This document shows, in pieces, positions 1 through 8,602 of a stretch of 23,526 bases of DNA. Within the stretch, counting starts at the first letter, position 1, and each line of letters opens with the position of its first letter. Source of the DNA: Acidobacteriota bacterium (GTDB lineage: Bacteria > Acidobacteriota > Terriglobia > Acidiferrales > UBA7541); the NCBI GenBank assembly GCA_003224195.1, contig QHYP01000118.1:1-23526 (forward strand), written 5' to 3'. The translations under genes were made by a program, and so were the position numbers. The notes beneath the pieces were generated by a model that saw only the letters and a program-made list of their open reading frames with translations, had not been told where the DNA came from and made no database searches.

Positions 1-332
1 ATCTCGCGAGCGGCCTGCTTGGAGGACTCTCTTGCGGCGATGCGGACGGCGCGGCCGGTTTTCAGATCTACAAACGTGGCGGCCACTTTGCCCCAATCGC
101 GGAATTTGAGCGCGCGTTTGCCAAGACGGCAATGGGCCACAAGCGCGACGGCATCGGTGACACAACGATCGATTTCGACATAGGTGACGAGGCGCTTGCG
201 CTCGGCGGCTGGATCGTCAATGCCAAGTTCGCGCAGTCCGAGCATGGCCAGCCGAACCCCCAAGACTTGGCCGGCGCAGAGATGGCCGTGAGCTTGCGCG
301 GCGAGGTCGAGGTATTCGCTAAGCGTTTTCAT
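1..332 (-). CDS. FmdE-family protein (N-terminal part, runs off window)
   Basis: The reading frame starts at the ATG read from 332 and stays open to the window edge, giving about 110 residues. The N-terminus contains HGHLCAGQVLGVRLA, followed by EIDRCVTDAVALV and RLGKRALKFRDWGK. This pattern is typical of the FmdE family, named after subunit E of formylmethanofuran dehydrogenase; the conserved His and Cys residues are likely metal ligands. The bacterial role of these proteins is not settled, and nothing here points to methanofuran chemistry. The gene lies 24 bases after the MauE-like gene on the same strand, so it is probably the third gene of a dsbA-mauE-fmdE operon. No strong ribosome binding site is visible. 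The C-terminus, which in relatives can carry a zinc ribbon, lies outside the window. Confidence 0.8.
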   Translation of the reverse strand, partial: MKTLSEYLDLAAQAHGHLCAGQVLGVRLAMLGLRELGIDDPAAERKRLVTYVEIDRCVTDAVALVAHCRLGKRALKFRDWGKVAATFVDLKTGRAVRIAARESSKQAARE

Positions 333-356
333 GTTCGCGCGCCCGTCATCGGAAAT

Positions 357-884
357 TTACGTCGAAACTTTTTCGGCGACGGTCCAAGGATGCGGCTTGC
401 GAGCTTCGATAAAAGCGAAAACAGTCATGAGCGCAGCAAGCGCGGTCAGAGCGCCGTCTTCCACAATTTTTTTGAGGCTGATCGGTTCGGGAGTAGCGAA
501 ACAGCCGCAATTAATGTCCATGTGCAGAAGATAGGCGCGAGAAACGACGGTCAAAAATCCCAGCATGATCAAAGTGACGATGCTGGCCCAGATCCGAAGG
601 CGCCAGCCAAGCAGCAGCAACAATCCGAGAGCGATTTCGGTGAAGGGCAGGGTATGCGCGACGAAACTTACTCCCCCGGGCGAGAGCAATCTGTAAGATT
701 CCACCTGGTTCGCGAAGTTCGAGAGGTTGGTGGAGATCGAGAATTTCAGGACGAACAGAGGCCATAGGTTCAAGTTTGGAAGAAAGATTTTTGCGTAACC
801 AGCGTAAATAAAAATCCCGCCAAGGACCAAGCGGCCGATCCAGATTATCGCGCGACGAAGATTGAAGGGGCTGGATTGCATCAT
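357..884 (-). CDS. MauE/DoxX-type integral membrane protein
   Basis: The product is 175 residues with about four hydrophobic segments: the N-terminal IIWIGRLVLGGIFIYAGYA, then ALGLLLLLG, then IVTLIMLGFLTVVS, and a C-terminal segment near ALTALAALMTVFAF. It matches the MauE/DoxX-like family (methylamine utilisation protein MauE). The only two cysteines form a CGC motif in HMDINCGCF, the family signature, suited to thiol-disulfide exchange at the membrane. It lies 26 bases downstream of a DsbA-like gene, so a plausible role is reoxidising or reducing that partner, as DsbB or VKOR do elsewhere; this is inference. Two adjacent ATGs (884 and 881) could both be the start. No methylamine dehydrogenase genes are present, so a role in methylamine use is unsupported. 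Confidence 0.82.
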   Translation of the reverse strand: MMQSSPFNLRRAIIWIGRLVLGGIFIYAGYAKIFLPNLNLWPLFVLKFSISTNLSNFANQVESYRLLSPGGVSFVAHTLPFTEIALGLLLLLGWRLRIWASIVTLIMLGFLTVVSRAYLLHMDINCGCFATPEPISLKKIVEDGALTALAALMTVFAFIEARKPHPWTVAEKVST

Positions 885-910
885 GAAGTTATCCCGGGCA
901 GAGTCGGCAG

Positions 911-1690
911 CTACTTCTGGTTTAGCAGCTGTTCAAGAAACTGGCGAAGAATGTCGTAGCTTACCGGCCCGGCGTAAGGATACGTCTGGTCTTTCACATG
1001 AAAAATCATGGTCGGAGTTTGATTCACTTTGTACGCATGGCCAAGGGCAATATCCTTCTCGATGGCTGCGTCGAGTGAGCCGCTCTTGACCAGCGCTCGG
1101 ACTTTGTTGATCTCCGCCGGAGTCAAACCGGCGGCAACCGTGCCATCCACGTCGCCGGTCTGCTCCCACTTCTCCCGATTCTGAAAAAGCGCCTGCTCGA
1201 CTTGCTCAAATTTGCCGATATGCGCGGAGGCGCGGGCGTATTGCGCCGCGACGCGGGAGTGAGCATGCATGGCCAACGGGAAGTCGCGATGGATCAAGTA
1301 AACCTTGCCTGTGCTGACGTAGGTGTCCATGAGCTGGCGATTCGTGGCCATGTAGAGGCTCTTGCACGCCGGGCACTGGAAGTCGCTGAAAATTTCGATC
1401 GTCACCGGCGCGGTCTTTGAGCCGAAGGCCAAGCGTGGGTCTATGTCCGCCAGGGGACCGGCGGCTTGGCGAGGAGCGGGCCGGGGCGCTTCCTTTGCAG
1501 CGACGGCGGGCGCAGGAATCACGGGAGGTTGCAAGGCGGACGCGGCGCCGACAGGTTCGGGAGACTCCGCGCCTGGCTTCGCGAGCTGAGGAACAGTTCC
1601 GGCGGACTTATGCAGAGAAGGAATTTGCAAAACACCTACAGCGAGCAAGCCCACGCTCGCGACTCCAACGAGTAATCGTCGACGATTCAC
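911..1690 (-). CDS. DsbA-like exported thiol-disulfide oxidoreductase
   Basis: I chose the GTG at 1690 as the start (259 residues) rather than an in-frame ATG at 1783. A GGGGGA Shine-Dalgarno stretch sits just before it, and the protein then begins with a signal sequence, NRRRLLVGVASVGLLAVGV. The double Arg resembles a Tat signal. A Pro/Ala-rich linker follows, then a thioredoxin fold opening with APVTIEIFSDFQCPAC, in which Cys106 and Cys109 form the CPAC active site; the later QTPTMIF holds the cis-proline. It is related to the DsbA/DSBA thioredoxin family (Thioredoxin_4 group) and should act outside the cytoplasmic membrane. It heads the operon with the MauE-like gene, a likely redox partner. 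Whether it works as oxidase or reductase cannot be read from the sequence. Confidence 0.87.
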   Translation of the reverse strand: MNRRRLLVGVASVGLLAVGVLQIPSLHKSAGTVPQLAKPGAESPEPVGAASALQPPVIPAPAVAAKEAPRPAPRQAAGPLADIDPRLAFGSKTAPVTIEIFSDFQCPACKSLYMATNRQLMDTYVSTGKVYLIHRDFPLAMHAHSRVAAQYARASAHIGKFEQVEQALFQNREKWEQTGDVDGTVAAGLTPAEINKVRALVKSGSLDAAIEKDIALGHAYKVNQTPTMIFHVKDQTYPYAGPVSYDILRQFLEQLLNQK

Positions 1691-1753
1691 CCGATCATCC
1701 CCCGTGCGAACGTGGCCCCGAGTAGCAATGGTCCCCAAGCATCGTGATTGTAC

Positions 1754-1783
1754 ATCTAAATCGGATTCCAGCACGCCGGTCAA
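1754..1783 (-). promoter_or_regulatory. Candidate sigma70 promoter of the dsbA-mauE-fmdE operon
   Basis: Read on the minus strand, TTGACC (1783-1778) is followed after 18 bases by TTAGAT (1759-1754). The predicted transcript would start near 1747, leaving a leader of about 57 bases before the GTG at 1690 and excluding the upstream ATG at 1783. The -10 match is only fair. Confidence 0.4.
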
Positions 1784-1930
1784 CTGGCTTCTGTTTCCAG
1801 TTCTTTAAGTAGGTGAGATGCGTCCCAGCGGGAGAGTTTGCGCAATGGGAGCAGGAGCAAGTCCAGTAATCCGAGTCCCTGAGGTCGGCAATCGCCTGAA
1901 AAGAGGTTGGTTAGACATAGCATCAGAAAA

Positions 1931-1960
1931 CTTGACAACGCTCGACTCAACCTTTATACT
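1931..1960 (+). promoter_or_regulatory. dnaK promoter overlapped by an HspR (HAIR) operator
   Basis: TTGACA (1932-1937), a spacer of exactly 17 bases and TATACT (1955-1960) form a near-perfect sigma70 promoter. Superimposed on it is CTTGACA-N7-ACTCAAC (1931-1951). The HAIR consensus bound by HspR in Streptomyces is CTTGAGT-N7-ACTCAAG, so 11 of 14 half-site bases match with the correct spacing. The left half-site contains the whole -35 box and the right half-site lies in the spacer, so a bound repressor would block RNA polymerase. The gene for HspR ends this operon, which supports negative autoregulation relieved by heat or unfolded protein. Confidence 0.85.
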
Positions 1961-2069
1961 AGGCGGGAGTTTGCGCTTTGTCTCGAGCTGAGGCTGGCTG
2001 GGACTCGGGCAAATGCGGAGCCGCTCTGTGTGTGAAGGGTAGGCCCGGATTCAGGGAGGATTGGGATCC

Positions 2070-4001
<1,932 letters not shown>

Positions 4002-4020
4002 GAACGCGCAGGCAAAGACC

Positions 4021-4048
4021 GTAGGGGCGCGCTAGATCGCGCCCCTGC
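4021..4048. repeat. REP-like palindrome, GTAGGGGCGC family, copy 1
   Basis: A 28-base imperfect palindrome in the 65-base gap between dnaK and dnaJ. AGGGGCGCG (4023-4031) pairs perfectly with CGCGCCCCT (4038-4046) around a six-base loop, and the outer G-C and G-T pairs extend the stem. Its ends, GTAGGGGCGC and GCGCCCCTGC, are almost those of the element inside prmC at 13514-13541, with a different eight-base centre. In the mRNA it would form a strong hairpin that could protect dnaK message or reduce read-through to dnaJ. No T-run follows, so it is not a standard terminator. Confidence 0.75.
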
Positions 4049-4066
4049 GGCTCGCATCGAGTCACA

Positions 4067-5203
4067 ATGCCGACAACCACCAAGACTGATTATTACGAAA
4101 TGCTGGGCGTGCCGCGCAAGGCCAGCTCGAAAGACATCCGCACGGCGTTTCGCAAGCTGGCGCGCAAATACCATCCGGACTTGAATCCCGGCGACAAAGC
4201 CTCGGAAGAAAAATTCAAGCAGATCCAGGAAGCCTACGACGTCCTATCTGATTCGAAGAAGCGGCAGATGTACGACCAGTACGGCTTCTATAGCGAGAAT
4301 TTTCCGGGAGGCGCTCCGCCGGACTCGGGAGAAGCCGGCGGCGTGCATTTCGATTTCGGCGGGTTCGATTTCGGCGGCGCTGGCGGGACGAGTTTCCGCG
4401 ATCTATTCAGCCAATTCTTCCGCGGCGGCCGCGGCGCGGGCATGGAGCCGGAGAGCGAGGCAGGTGGCGACCTGGAATACCAGATCGAGATCGACTTCTG
4501 GGATGCCGTGCGCGGCGCGGTCAAAAAGCTTTCGATTACGCGGCTGGATGCGTGCCAGACCTGCCTGGGCACGGGAGCAATCGGCACGCCGCAGACGTGC
4601 ACAGCCTGCGGAGGCACGGGCACGATCCAACAGTCGGCCGGCAAGATGCGCTTCAACGTGCCATGCACGCGCTGCGGCGGAACCGGCAAGCTGCGTACGG
4701 CTTGCCGCGCGTGCGGCGGGGAAGGTCGCGTGCGGCGCACGGAGACGATCGAAGTGCGGATTCCCGTGGGCGTGGCGAGCGGTTCGCGCGTGCGCGTCCC
4801 AGGGAAAGGCAACGCAGGCACGATGGGCGCGCCGGCCGGCGACCTCTACCTGCGCGTGGAGGTGAGGCCGCATCCGTTCTTCGAACGGCGTGGCGATGAC
4901 CTCTACACCACTGTGCCGGTGACGGTGATGGAAGCGACGCTGGGAGCGAAGATTGAAGTGCCGACAATCGACGGGCGCGCCGTTGTGCGCATCCCTCCGG
5001 GAACGAACAGCGGGCAGACGCTTCGCCTGCGCGAAAAAGGCATTCCGAGCGCGCGGAATGGCCGGCGGGGCGATCAGTACGTGGCAGTGCAGGTGGTGGT
5101 GCCGAAACCGACCGACGAACGCGTGCGCAAACTGATGCACGAACTGGGGAACATCGCCGGTGAGGATCCGCGCAAGGATGTGTTTGCAAAGGCGGGCGTG
5201 TAA
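4067..5203 (+). CDS. dnaJ: Chaperone DnaJ (Hsp40, type I)
   Basis: The product is 378 residues with the complete type I layout. It has a J domain with the HPD triad at residues 36-38 (KYHPDLNPGD) and a Gly/Phe-rich stretch around FDFGGFDFGGAGG. Four zinc-binding CxxCxGxG repeats start at about Cys163 (CQTCLGTG, CTACGGTG, CTRCGGTG, CRACGGEG), and two C-terminal beta domains follow. DnaJ delivers unfolded substrates to DnaK and stimulates its ATPase. It follows dnaK by 65 bases and precedes hspR by nine, so the three genes are probably co-transcribed. No clear Shine-Dalgarno sequence precedes the ATG; the nearby palindrome may affect its translation. Confidence 0.97.
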   Translation: MPTTTKTDYYEMLGVPRKASSKDIRTAFRKLARKYHPDLNPGDKASEEKFKQIQEAYDVLSDSKKRQMYDQYGFYSENFPGGAPPDSGEAGGVHFDFGGFDFGGAGGTSFRDLFSQFFRGGRGAGMEPESEAGGDLEYQIEIDFWDAVRGAVKKLSITRLDACQTCLGTGAIGTPQTCTACGGTGTIQQSAGKMRFNVPCTRCGGTGKLRTACRACGGEGRVRRTETIEVRIPVGVASGSRVRVPGKGNAGTMGAPAGDLYLRVEVRPHPFFERRGDDLYTTVPVTVMEATLGAKIEVPTIDGRAVVRIPPGTNSGQTLRLREKGIPSARNGRRGDQYVAVQVVVPKPTDERVRKLMHELGNIAGEDPRKDVFAKAGV

Positions 5204-5212
5204 GCGAACACC

Positions 5213-5596
5213 ATGTCACCACGAGGAAAGAGACGCGCAAAGGCCGGCTACATGATCAGCGCCGTGGCCGAGCTGTACAAGCTGCATCCGCAGACGCTGC
5301 GGCTCTACGAGCGCGTCGGCTTGCTGAAGCCGTCGCGGTCGCAGGGCAATACTCGGCTCTATACGAATGAAGACCTCGAGCGGCTCGAAGTGATTCTCAC
5401 GCTGGCGCGGGACATGGGCGTGAACCTCGCGGGAATCGAAATCATTTTGAACATGCGCGAGAAGATGGTGGAGATGGAGCGGCAGATGCAGGACTTCGCG
5501 CGCGTCGTTCAGGAAGAGCTGTCGCGCGTGGCGGCGCGCCCCGCCGCATCGGTCTCGCGCCACGCGATTGTGCCGGCACGGTCGCAGGCGCGCTAA
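5213..5596 (+). CDS. hspR: HspR, MerR-family heat-shock repressor
   Basis: The product is 127 residues. The core YMISAVAELYKLHPQTLRLY followed by ERVGLLKPSRSQGNTRLYTN is the MerR-type winged helix-turn-helix in its HspR form; a helical stretch (MREKMVEMERQMQDFARVV) probably dimerises. HspR represses dnaK-type operons at HAIR sites and uses DnaK as corepressor in Streptomyces. A good match to that site overlaps the dnaK promoter at 1931-1951. The gene begins nine bases after dnaJ ends, giving the order dnaK-dnaJ-hspR. An alternative start at Met14 would remove only a basic N-terminal extension; the ATG at 5213 gives the usual HspR length. Confidence 0.93.
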   Translation: MSPRGKRRAKAGYMISAVAELYKLHPQTLRLYERVGLLKPSRSQGNTRLYTNEDLERLEVILTLARDMGVNLAGIEIILNMREKMVEMERQMQDFARVVQEELSRVAARPAASVSRHAIVPARSQAR

Positions 5597-5692
5597 CCTT
5601 GGCGCGCCGTGCTCTGTTCCCCGCGCAATTCGAGACAAAGAACACAGGGTGAAGTCTCTACCCTTTGCACAGCTTTCCACATGGCCGAAGGC

Positions 5693-5728
5693 TTGCTCAG
5701 CGCATCGTGTGCTCGTATGCTGTCGCCA
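5693..5728 (+). promoter_or_regulatory. Candidate promoter of the DnaC-like gene (leaderless)
   Basis: TTGCTC (5693-5698), a 17-base spacer and TATGCT (5716-5721). Only six bases separate the -10 from the ATG at 5728, so transcription would begin at or next to the start codon. There is no Shine-Dalgarno sequence, which fits a leaderless message. Confidence 0.55.
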
Positions 5729-6525
5729 TGGCGCTCGAGAATTGTCCCCACTGCCGAGGAACGGGCTGGAAGATGGTGCCGCGCGAAAACACCGCGGGCA
5801 ACGTGGCGGTTGTGTGCGAGTGTGGCGCGGGGGAGCGTGCGGGCCGCGTGTTCGAACGGACGCGCATTCCGAAGCGCTATGAGCACTGCGACTTTGAGAG
5901 TTTCGTGACCGACCTCGCCGACGGCGCGAAGTACACGCCCGAGGCTGCCCGCTCGCTCCAGCAGGCGAAGCTGCTGGCGCAAGCGTTCGTGCGCGATTAC
6001 CCAGGAGCAAGCGAGGCAGGGCTGCTGTTCATGGGGCCTTCCGGCGTCGGCAAAACGCACCTCGCGGTCGCCGCGCTCAAGGAGTTGGTGAGGCGCGGGC
6101 ATGGCGGTCTTTTCTGCGATTACCGTGAATTGCTGAAGGATATCCAGGCCAGTTACAACGCGGAAAGTCAGACGACCGAGATGGCCATCCTTGATCCGGT
6201 GCGGTCAGCGGAAATTTTGGTGCTGGATGATCTGGGAGCGAGCAAACCCTCGGCGTGGGTGCTGGACATCATCGGACTGATCCTGAATGGGCGCTACAAC
6301 GAGCGGCGCGTGACCATTCTCACGACGAATTATTTTGACGACGTCAGCGGGGCCGAAGCCACGCGCCTGCCTTCCGGGCAGCGCGTCGCCGTGCGCGAAG
6401 ACACGTTAGCCGATCGAATCGGCGCGCGAATACGCTCGCGGCTGTACGAGATGTGCCGTACGGTCGAGCTTTTTGCGCCCGATTTTCGCCGCGAAGTGCG
6501 CACCGCCGGCCGGGGGCGCATGTAG
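5728..6525 (+). CDS. DnaC/IstB-type AAA+ ATPase, probable helicase loader
   Basis: The product is 265 residues. A small N-terminal zinc-binding region carries Cys6, Cys9, Cys30 and Cys32 (CPHCRGTG and VCECG). The AAA+ domain has Walker A GPSGVGKT at 103-110 and Walker B ILVLDDLGAS with Asp167-Asp168. Further on are the sensor-like ILTTNYFDD and the arginine-rich segment ADRIGARIRSRLYEMC. This layout is that of DnaC/DnaI helicase loaders and IstB-like ATPases. No IS21 transposase (istA) is adjacent, so a chromosomal replication role is more likely than a transposon helper; that is inference. I preferred the ATG at 5728 to an in-frame ATG at 5665, which would lie upstream of the likely promoter and add a non-conserved stretch. 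Confidence 0.85.
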   Translation: MALENCPHCRGTGWKMVPRENTAGNVAVVCECGAGERAGRVFERTRIPKRYEHCDFESFVTDLADGAKYTPEAARSLQQAKLLAQAFVRDYPGASEAGLLFMGPSGVGKTHLAVAALKELVRRGHGGLFCDYRELLKDIQASYNAESQTTEMAILDPVRSAEILVLDDLGASKPSAWVLDIIGLILNGRYNERRVTILTTNYFDDVSGAEATRLPSGQRVAVREDTLADRIGARIRSRLYEMCRTVELFAPDFRREVRTAGRGRM

Positions 6526-6554
6526 GGCTGCGTTCCGGCAGGCCGGAGCGCTGA

Positions 6555-6584
6555 TTGGAACATTTTTCACGATTCACGTATGAT
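6555..6584 (+). promoter_or_regulatory. Candidate rpmE promoter
   Basis: TTGGAA (6555-6560), an 18-base spacer and TATGAT (6579-6584). Transcription would begin near 6591 and give a leader of about 85 bases before rpmE. Confidence 0.55.
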
Positions 6585-6592
6585 TGCAGTTT

Positions 6593-6646
6593 GCGTCGTG
6601 GCCTAGCGACGCGGCTGTGGGTCCCTGGCTTTGTCGGGGGAGCCGC
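6593..6646 (+). promoter_or_regulatory. Structured leader of rpmE
   Basis: Two stems can form in the predicted untranslated leader. GCGTCG (6593-6598) pairs with CGACGC (6607-6612), and GCGGCT (6611-6616) pairs with AGCCGC (6641-6646). They share bases 6611-6612, so both cannot be complete at once. There is no T-run. The rpmE gene of E. coli is known to be regulated by its own product through the mRNA leader; whether this unrelated-looking leader does the same is untested. Confidence 0.35.
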
Positions 6647-6676
6647 GCAGACCGGCCGCGACCGATCGGAGCCCTC

Positions 6677-6898
6677 ATGAAAGCCGGCATTCACCCCGAC
6701 TATCACAAAATCCTCGTGCATTGCGCCTGCGGGCACACCTTCGAGACGCGCTCGACCATCAAGGGCGAGCGGATGAACGTGGAAATCTGCTCGAATTGCC
6801 ATCCGTTTTTTACCGGCAAGCAGAAGCTGGTGGACACGGCGGGGCGCGTCGAGCGCTTCCAGAAGAAATACGCGAACGCGAAGGCTGCCAAGAAATAG
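6677..6898 (+). CDS. rpmE: 50S ribosomal protein bL31
   Basis: The product is 73 residues, normal for bL31. The start MKAGIHPDYH and the segment CSNCHPFFTGKQK are diagnostic, and the C-terminal GRVERFQKKY follows. Four cysteines (16, 18, 38, 41) make it the zinc-binding C+ form, which can act as a zinc store and is replaced by a zinc-free paralogue in some bacteria. bL31 sits on the large subunit and bridges to the small subunit. The ATG at 6677 fits the family; an in-frame ATG at 6584 would add a non-homologous stretch across the leader. Confidence 0.97.
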   Translation: MKAGIHPDYHKILVHCACGHTFETRSTIKGERMNVEICSNCHPFFTGKQKLVDTAGRVERFQKKYANAKAAKK

Positions 6899-7006
6899 TC
6901 CCTCGCGGGAGATCCCTCGAGAATTTCCTGAATTCGGTTGGACGAGCGCCACCGAGAGGGACCCGTGTGCGTGCGAGCGCGCGAGCGTGTAGAATGAGCT
7001 TCTACC

Positions 7007-8602
7007 GTGGCCACGCAACCCCGCATGAGCGAAACTCCGCGCTCCAGCGAACTCATCGAAACGGCCCCACCGCGCGTCACGCTGCGCAACGCTTTCGCGC
7101 ATCCGTTTGATTCGGCGATCGCCGCGGCCCGCACCTGCTATTCACCGCGGCTGATCGGGCCGGAAGAGATCAGCGACAAGCAGCGCGTGAACATCGGCGC
7201 GGCGACATTCTACGGCGGACATCACACCGTTTATCAGCACCCGCATTTCGAGTTCGGGCTTGAAAACATCAGCCGGCAGTTCGTTTGGTCGTTCCTGCAC
7301 GCGCATCCGTTTTACAACTCCGAGCAGCAGAGCCAGCGCTACGTGCGGCTCGACCGCGCGCAGGCCTACGTGCCGCCGCTCTCTGAGCGCTTCGGCGCGG
7401 CAGAGCGCGCCATTTACGAGCGCGCCGTGGGGCGCGCCTGGGAAGCGTACCGCGAGCTTTCTTCACTGCTTCGGAATGAGGCGCGGGCGATCCTGGGAGA
7501 TATCTGGCATCTCGGGACGATGTCGCACGCGAAACGCGTACAAAAGGTGGAGCGCGCCGCAGAAAAGCGCGCGATCGAGATTGCGCGCTATGTTTTGCCC
7601 GTGGCGGCGTTTACGACCATGGTGCACACGATTTCCGGGATCGTGCTGCACCGCCTGTGGCGCATGAGTGCGGCATCGGACACCCCGGGCGAGGCGCGGC
7701 AAGTGATTGGAGAGATGGTTGCGTGCGTACGCGGGGTCGATCCGCAGTTTTTCGACCGCTTCGACACAGCGCCGCTGGAATGCGAGGAGCTCCCGGAATG
7801 GAATCACGCGCCTGTGGGGGCGAACTCCGGCAAGGCGTTCGCGAAGGAGTTCGACGCGCGGCTTAATGGCCACACGTCGCGGCTGATCGATTATTCGCCG
7901 AACGCCCCGCGCGTGATCGCGGAAGCGTATCGCGCAGTGGTGGGATTGACGGAGACGCAATGCAGCGACGCCGAGGCGATCGACCGGCTGTTGAATCCCG
8001 CGAGGAATCCGTACCGGCTGCAAACGCTGAACATCGGCGTGCATGCGCCGATGATGCGCGCGCTCCAGCACGCGAACTACACGTTCGCCAAGAAGATCAG
8101 CCATACCGCCGACAGCCAGGACCAGCGGCACCGCATGGTGCCCGGCTCGCGGCCGCTGTTGACGCTGGCCGACACCCGCGACCCGGACTTCATCACTCCG
8201 ATGCTCGTCAACGGAAACGTGCGGGCGAAAGAGATCCATGAGTGCACGATGCGCGAAGCCTGGGCTGCGAAAAATGAGCTGCTGGACCGCGGAGTGCCGC
8301 CGGAAATCGCTCTGTACCTCCTGCCGAACGCGAAAGCCATCCGGCTGGTGGAAAGTGGCTCGCTGCTGCATCTTCTCCACAAATGGACGATGCGGACATG
8401 CTTCAACGCCCAGGAGGAGATTTACCAGGCGTCGATCGAAGAGGTTGCGCAACTCGCGGAAGCGCAGCCCGAGCTCGCGCGGTATATCGGCCCGCCGTGC
8501 CATTTGCGCGCGGGCATCACGACACCCATCTGCACGGAAGGCTCGCACTTCTGCGGCGTAAAAGTGTGGCTGGATTTTCCGAACATCGCCCGGCGAATCT
8601 AA
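7007..8602 (+). CDS. thyX: Two-part ThyX-like protein (flavin-dependent thymidylate synthase family)
   Basis: The product is 531 residues, more than twice a usual ThyX (about 220-250). The N-terminal half has ISRQFVWSFLHAH followed by NSEQQSQRYV, aligning with the ThyX motif RHR-x-AS-x-SQQSQRY, but RHR reads HAH. The second half repeats the fold in degenerate form: ISHTADSQDQRHRM, then LVESGSLLHLLHKW and CFNAQEEIYQ, as in the ThyX C-terminus. ThyX makes dTMP from dUMP with FAD and methylenetetrahydrofolate. The altered motif leaves it open whether this is an active synthase, a pseudo-dimer with one working site or a new activity. The GTG at 7007 lies 11 bases after TAGAAT (6990-6995); ATG at 7025 is an alternative start. 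The 3' end may overlap the next gene. Confidence 0.82.
   Translation: MATQPRMSETPRSSELIETAPPRVTLRNAFAHPFDSAIAAARTCYSPRLIGPEEISDKQRVNIGAATFYGGHHTVYQHPHFEFGLENISRQFVWSFLHAHPFYNSEQQSQRYVRLDRAQAYVPPLSERFGAAERAIYERAVGRAWEAYRELSSLLRNEARAILGDIWHLGTMSHAKRVQKVERAAEKRAIEIARYVLPVAAFTTMVHTISGIVLHRLWRMSAASDTPGEARQVIGEMVACVRGVDPQFFDRFDTAPLECEELPEWNHAPVGANSGKAFAKEFDARLNGHTSRLIDYSPNAPRVIAEAYRAVVGLTETQCSDAEAIDRLLNPARNPYRLQTLNIGVHAPMMRALQHANYTFAKKISHTADSQDQRHRMVPGSRPLLTLADTRDPDFITPMLVNGNVRAKEIHECTMREAWAAKNELLDRGVPPEIALYLLPNAKAIRLVESGSLLHLLHKWTMRTCFNAQEEIYQASIEEVAQLAEAQPELARYIGPPCHLRAGITTPICTEGSHFCGVKVWLDFPNIARRI

Larger units (their letters stand above)
1691..2069. other. Divergent intergenic control region
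   Basis: This 379-base gap separates the minus-strand dsbA operon from dnaK. It holds the candidate dsbA promoter (1754-1783), the dnaK promoter with HspR operator (1931-1960) and a dnaK leader of roughly 100 bases ending in a good Shine-Dalgarno site. Between 1784 and 1930 I see no gene, clear hairpin or repeat. Confidence 0.7.

Noticed and set aside
862..1089. Short plus-strand open frames opposite the dsbA and mauE genes
   Set aside because: No ribosome binding site, no homology pattern, and the minus-strand frames are clear genes.
4021..4048. Intrinsic terminator between dnaK and dnaJ
   Set aside because: The hairpin is strong but no T-run follows, and the same palindrome occurs inside prmC, which indicates a repeat family.
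5673..5681. Possible DnaA box CTTTCCACA beside the DnaC-like gene, hinting at an origin
   Set aside because: It is a single 7-of-9 match with no cluster of boxes, AT-rich stretch or dnaA/dnaN nearby.
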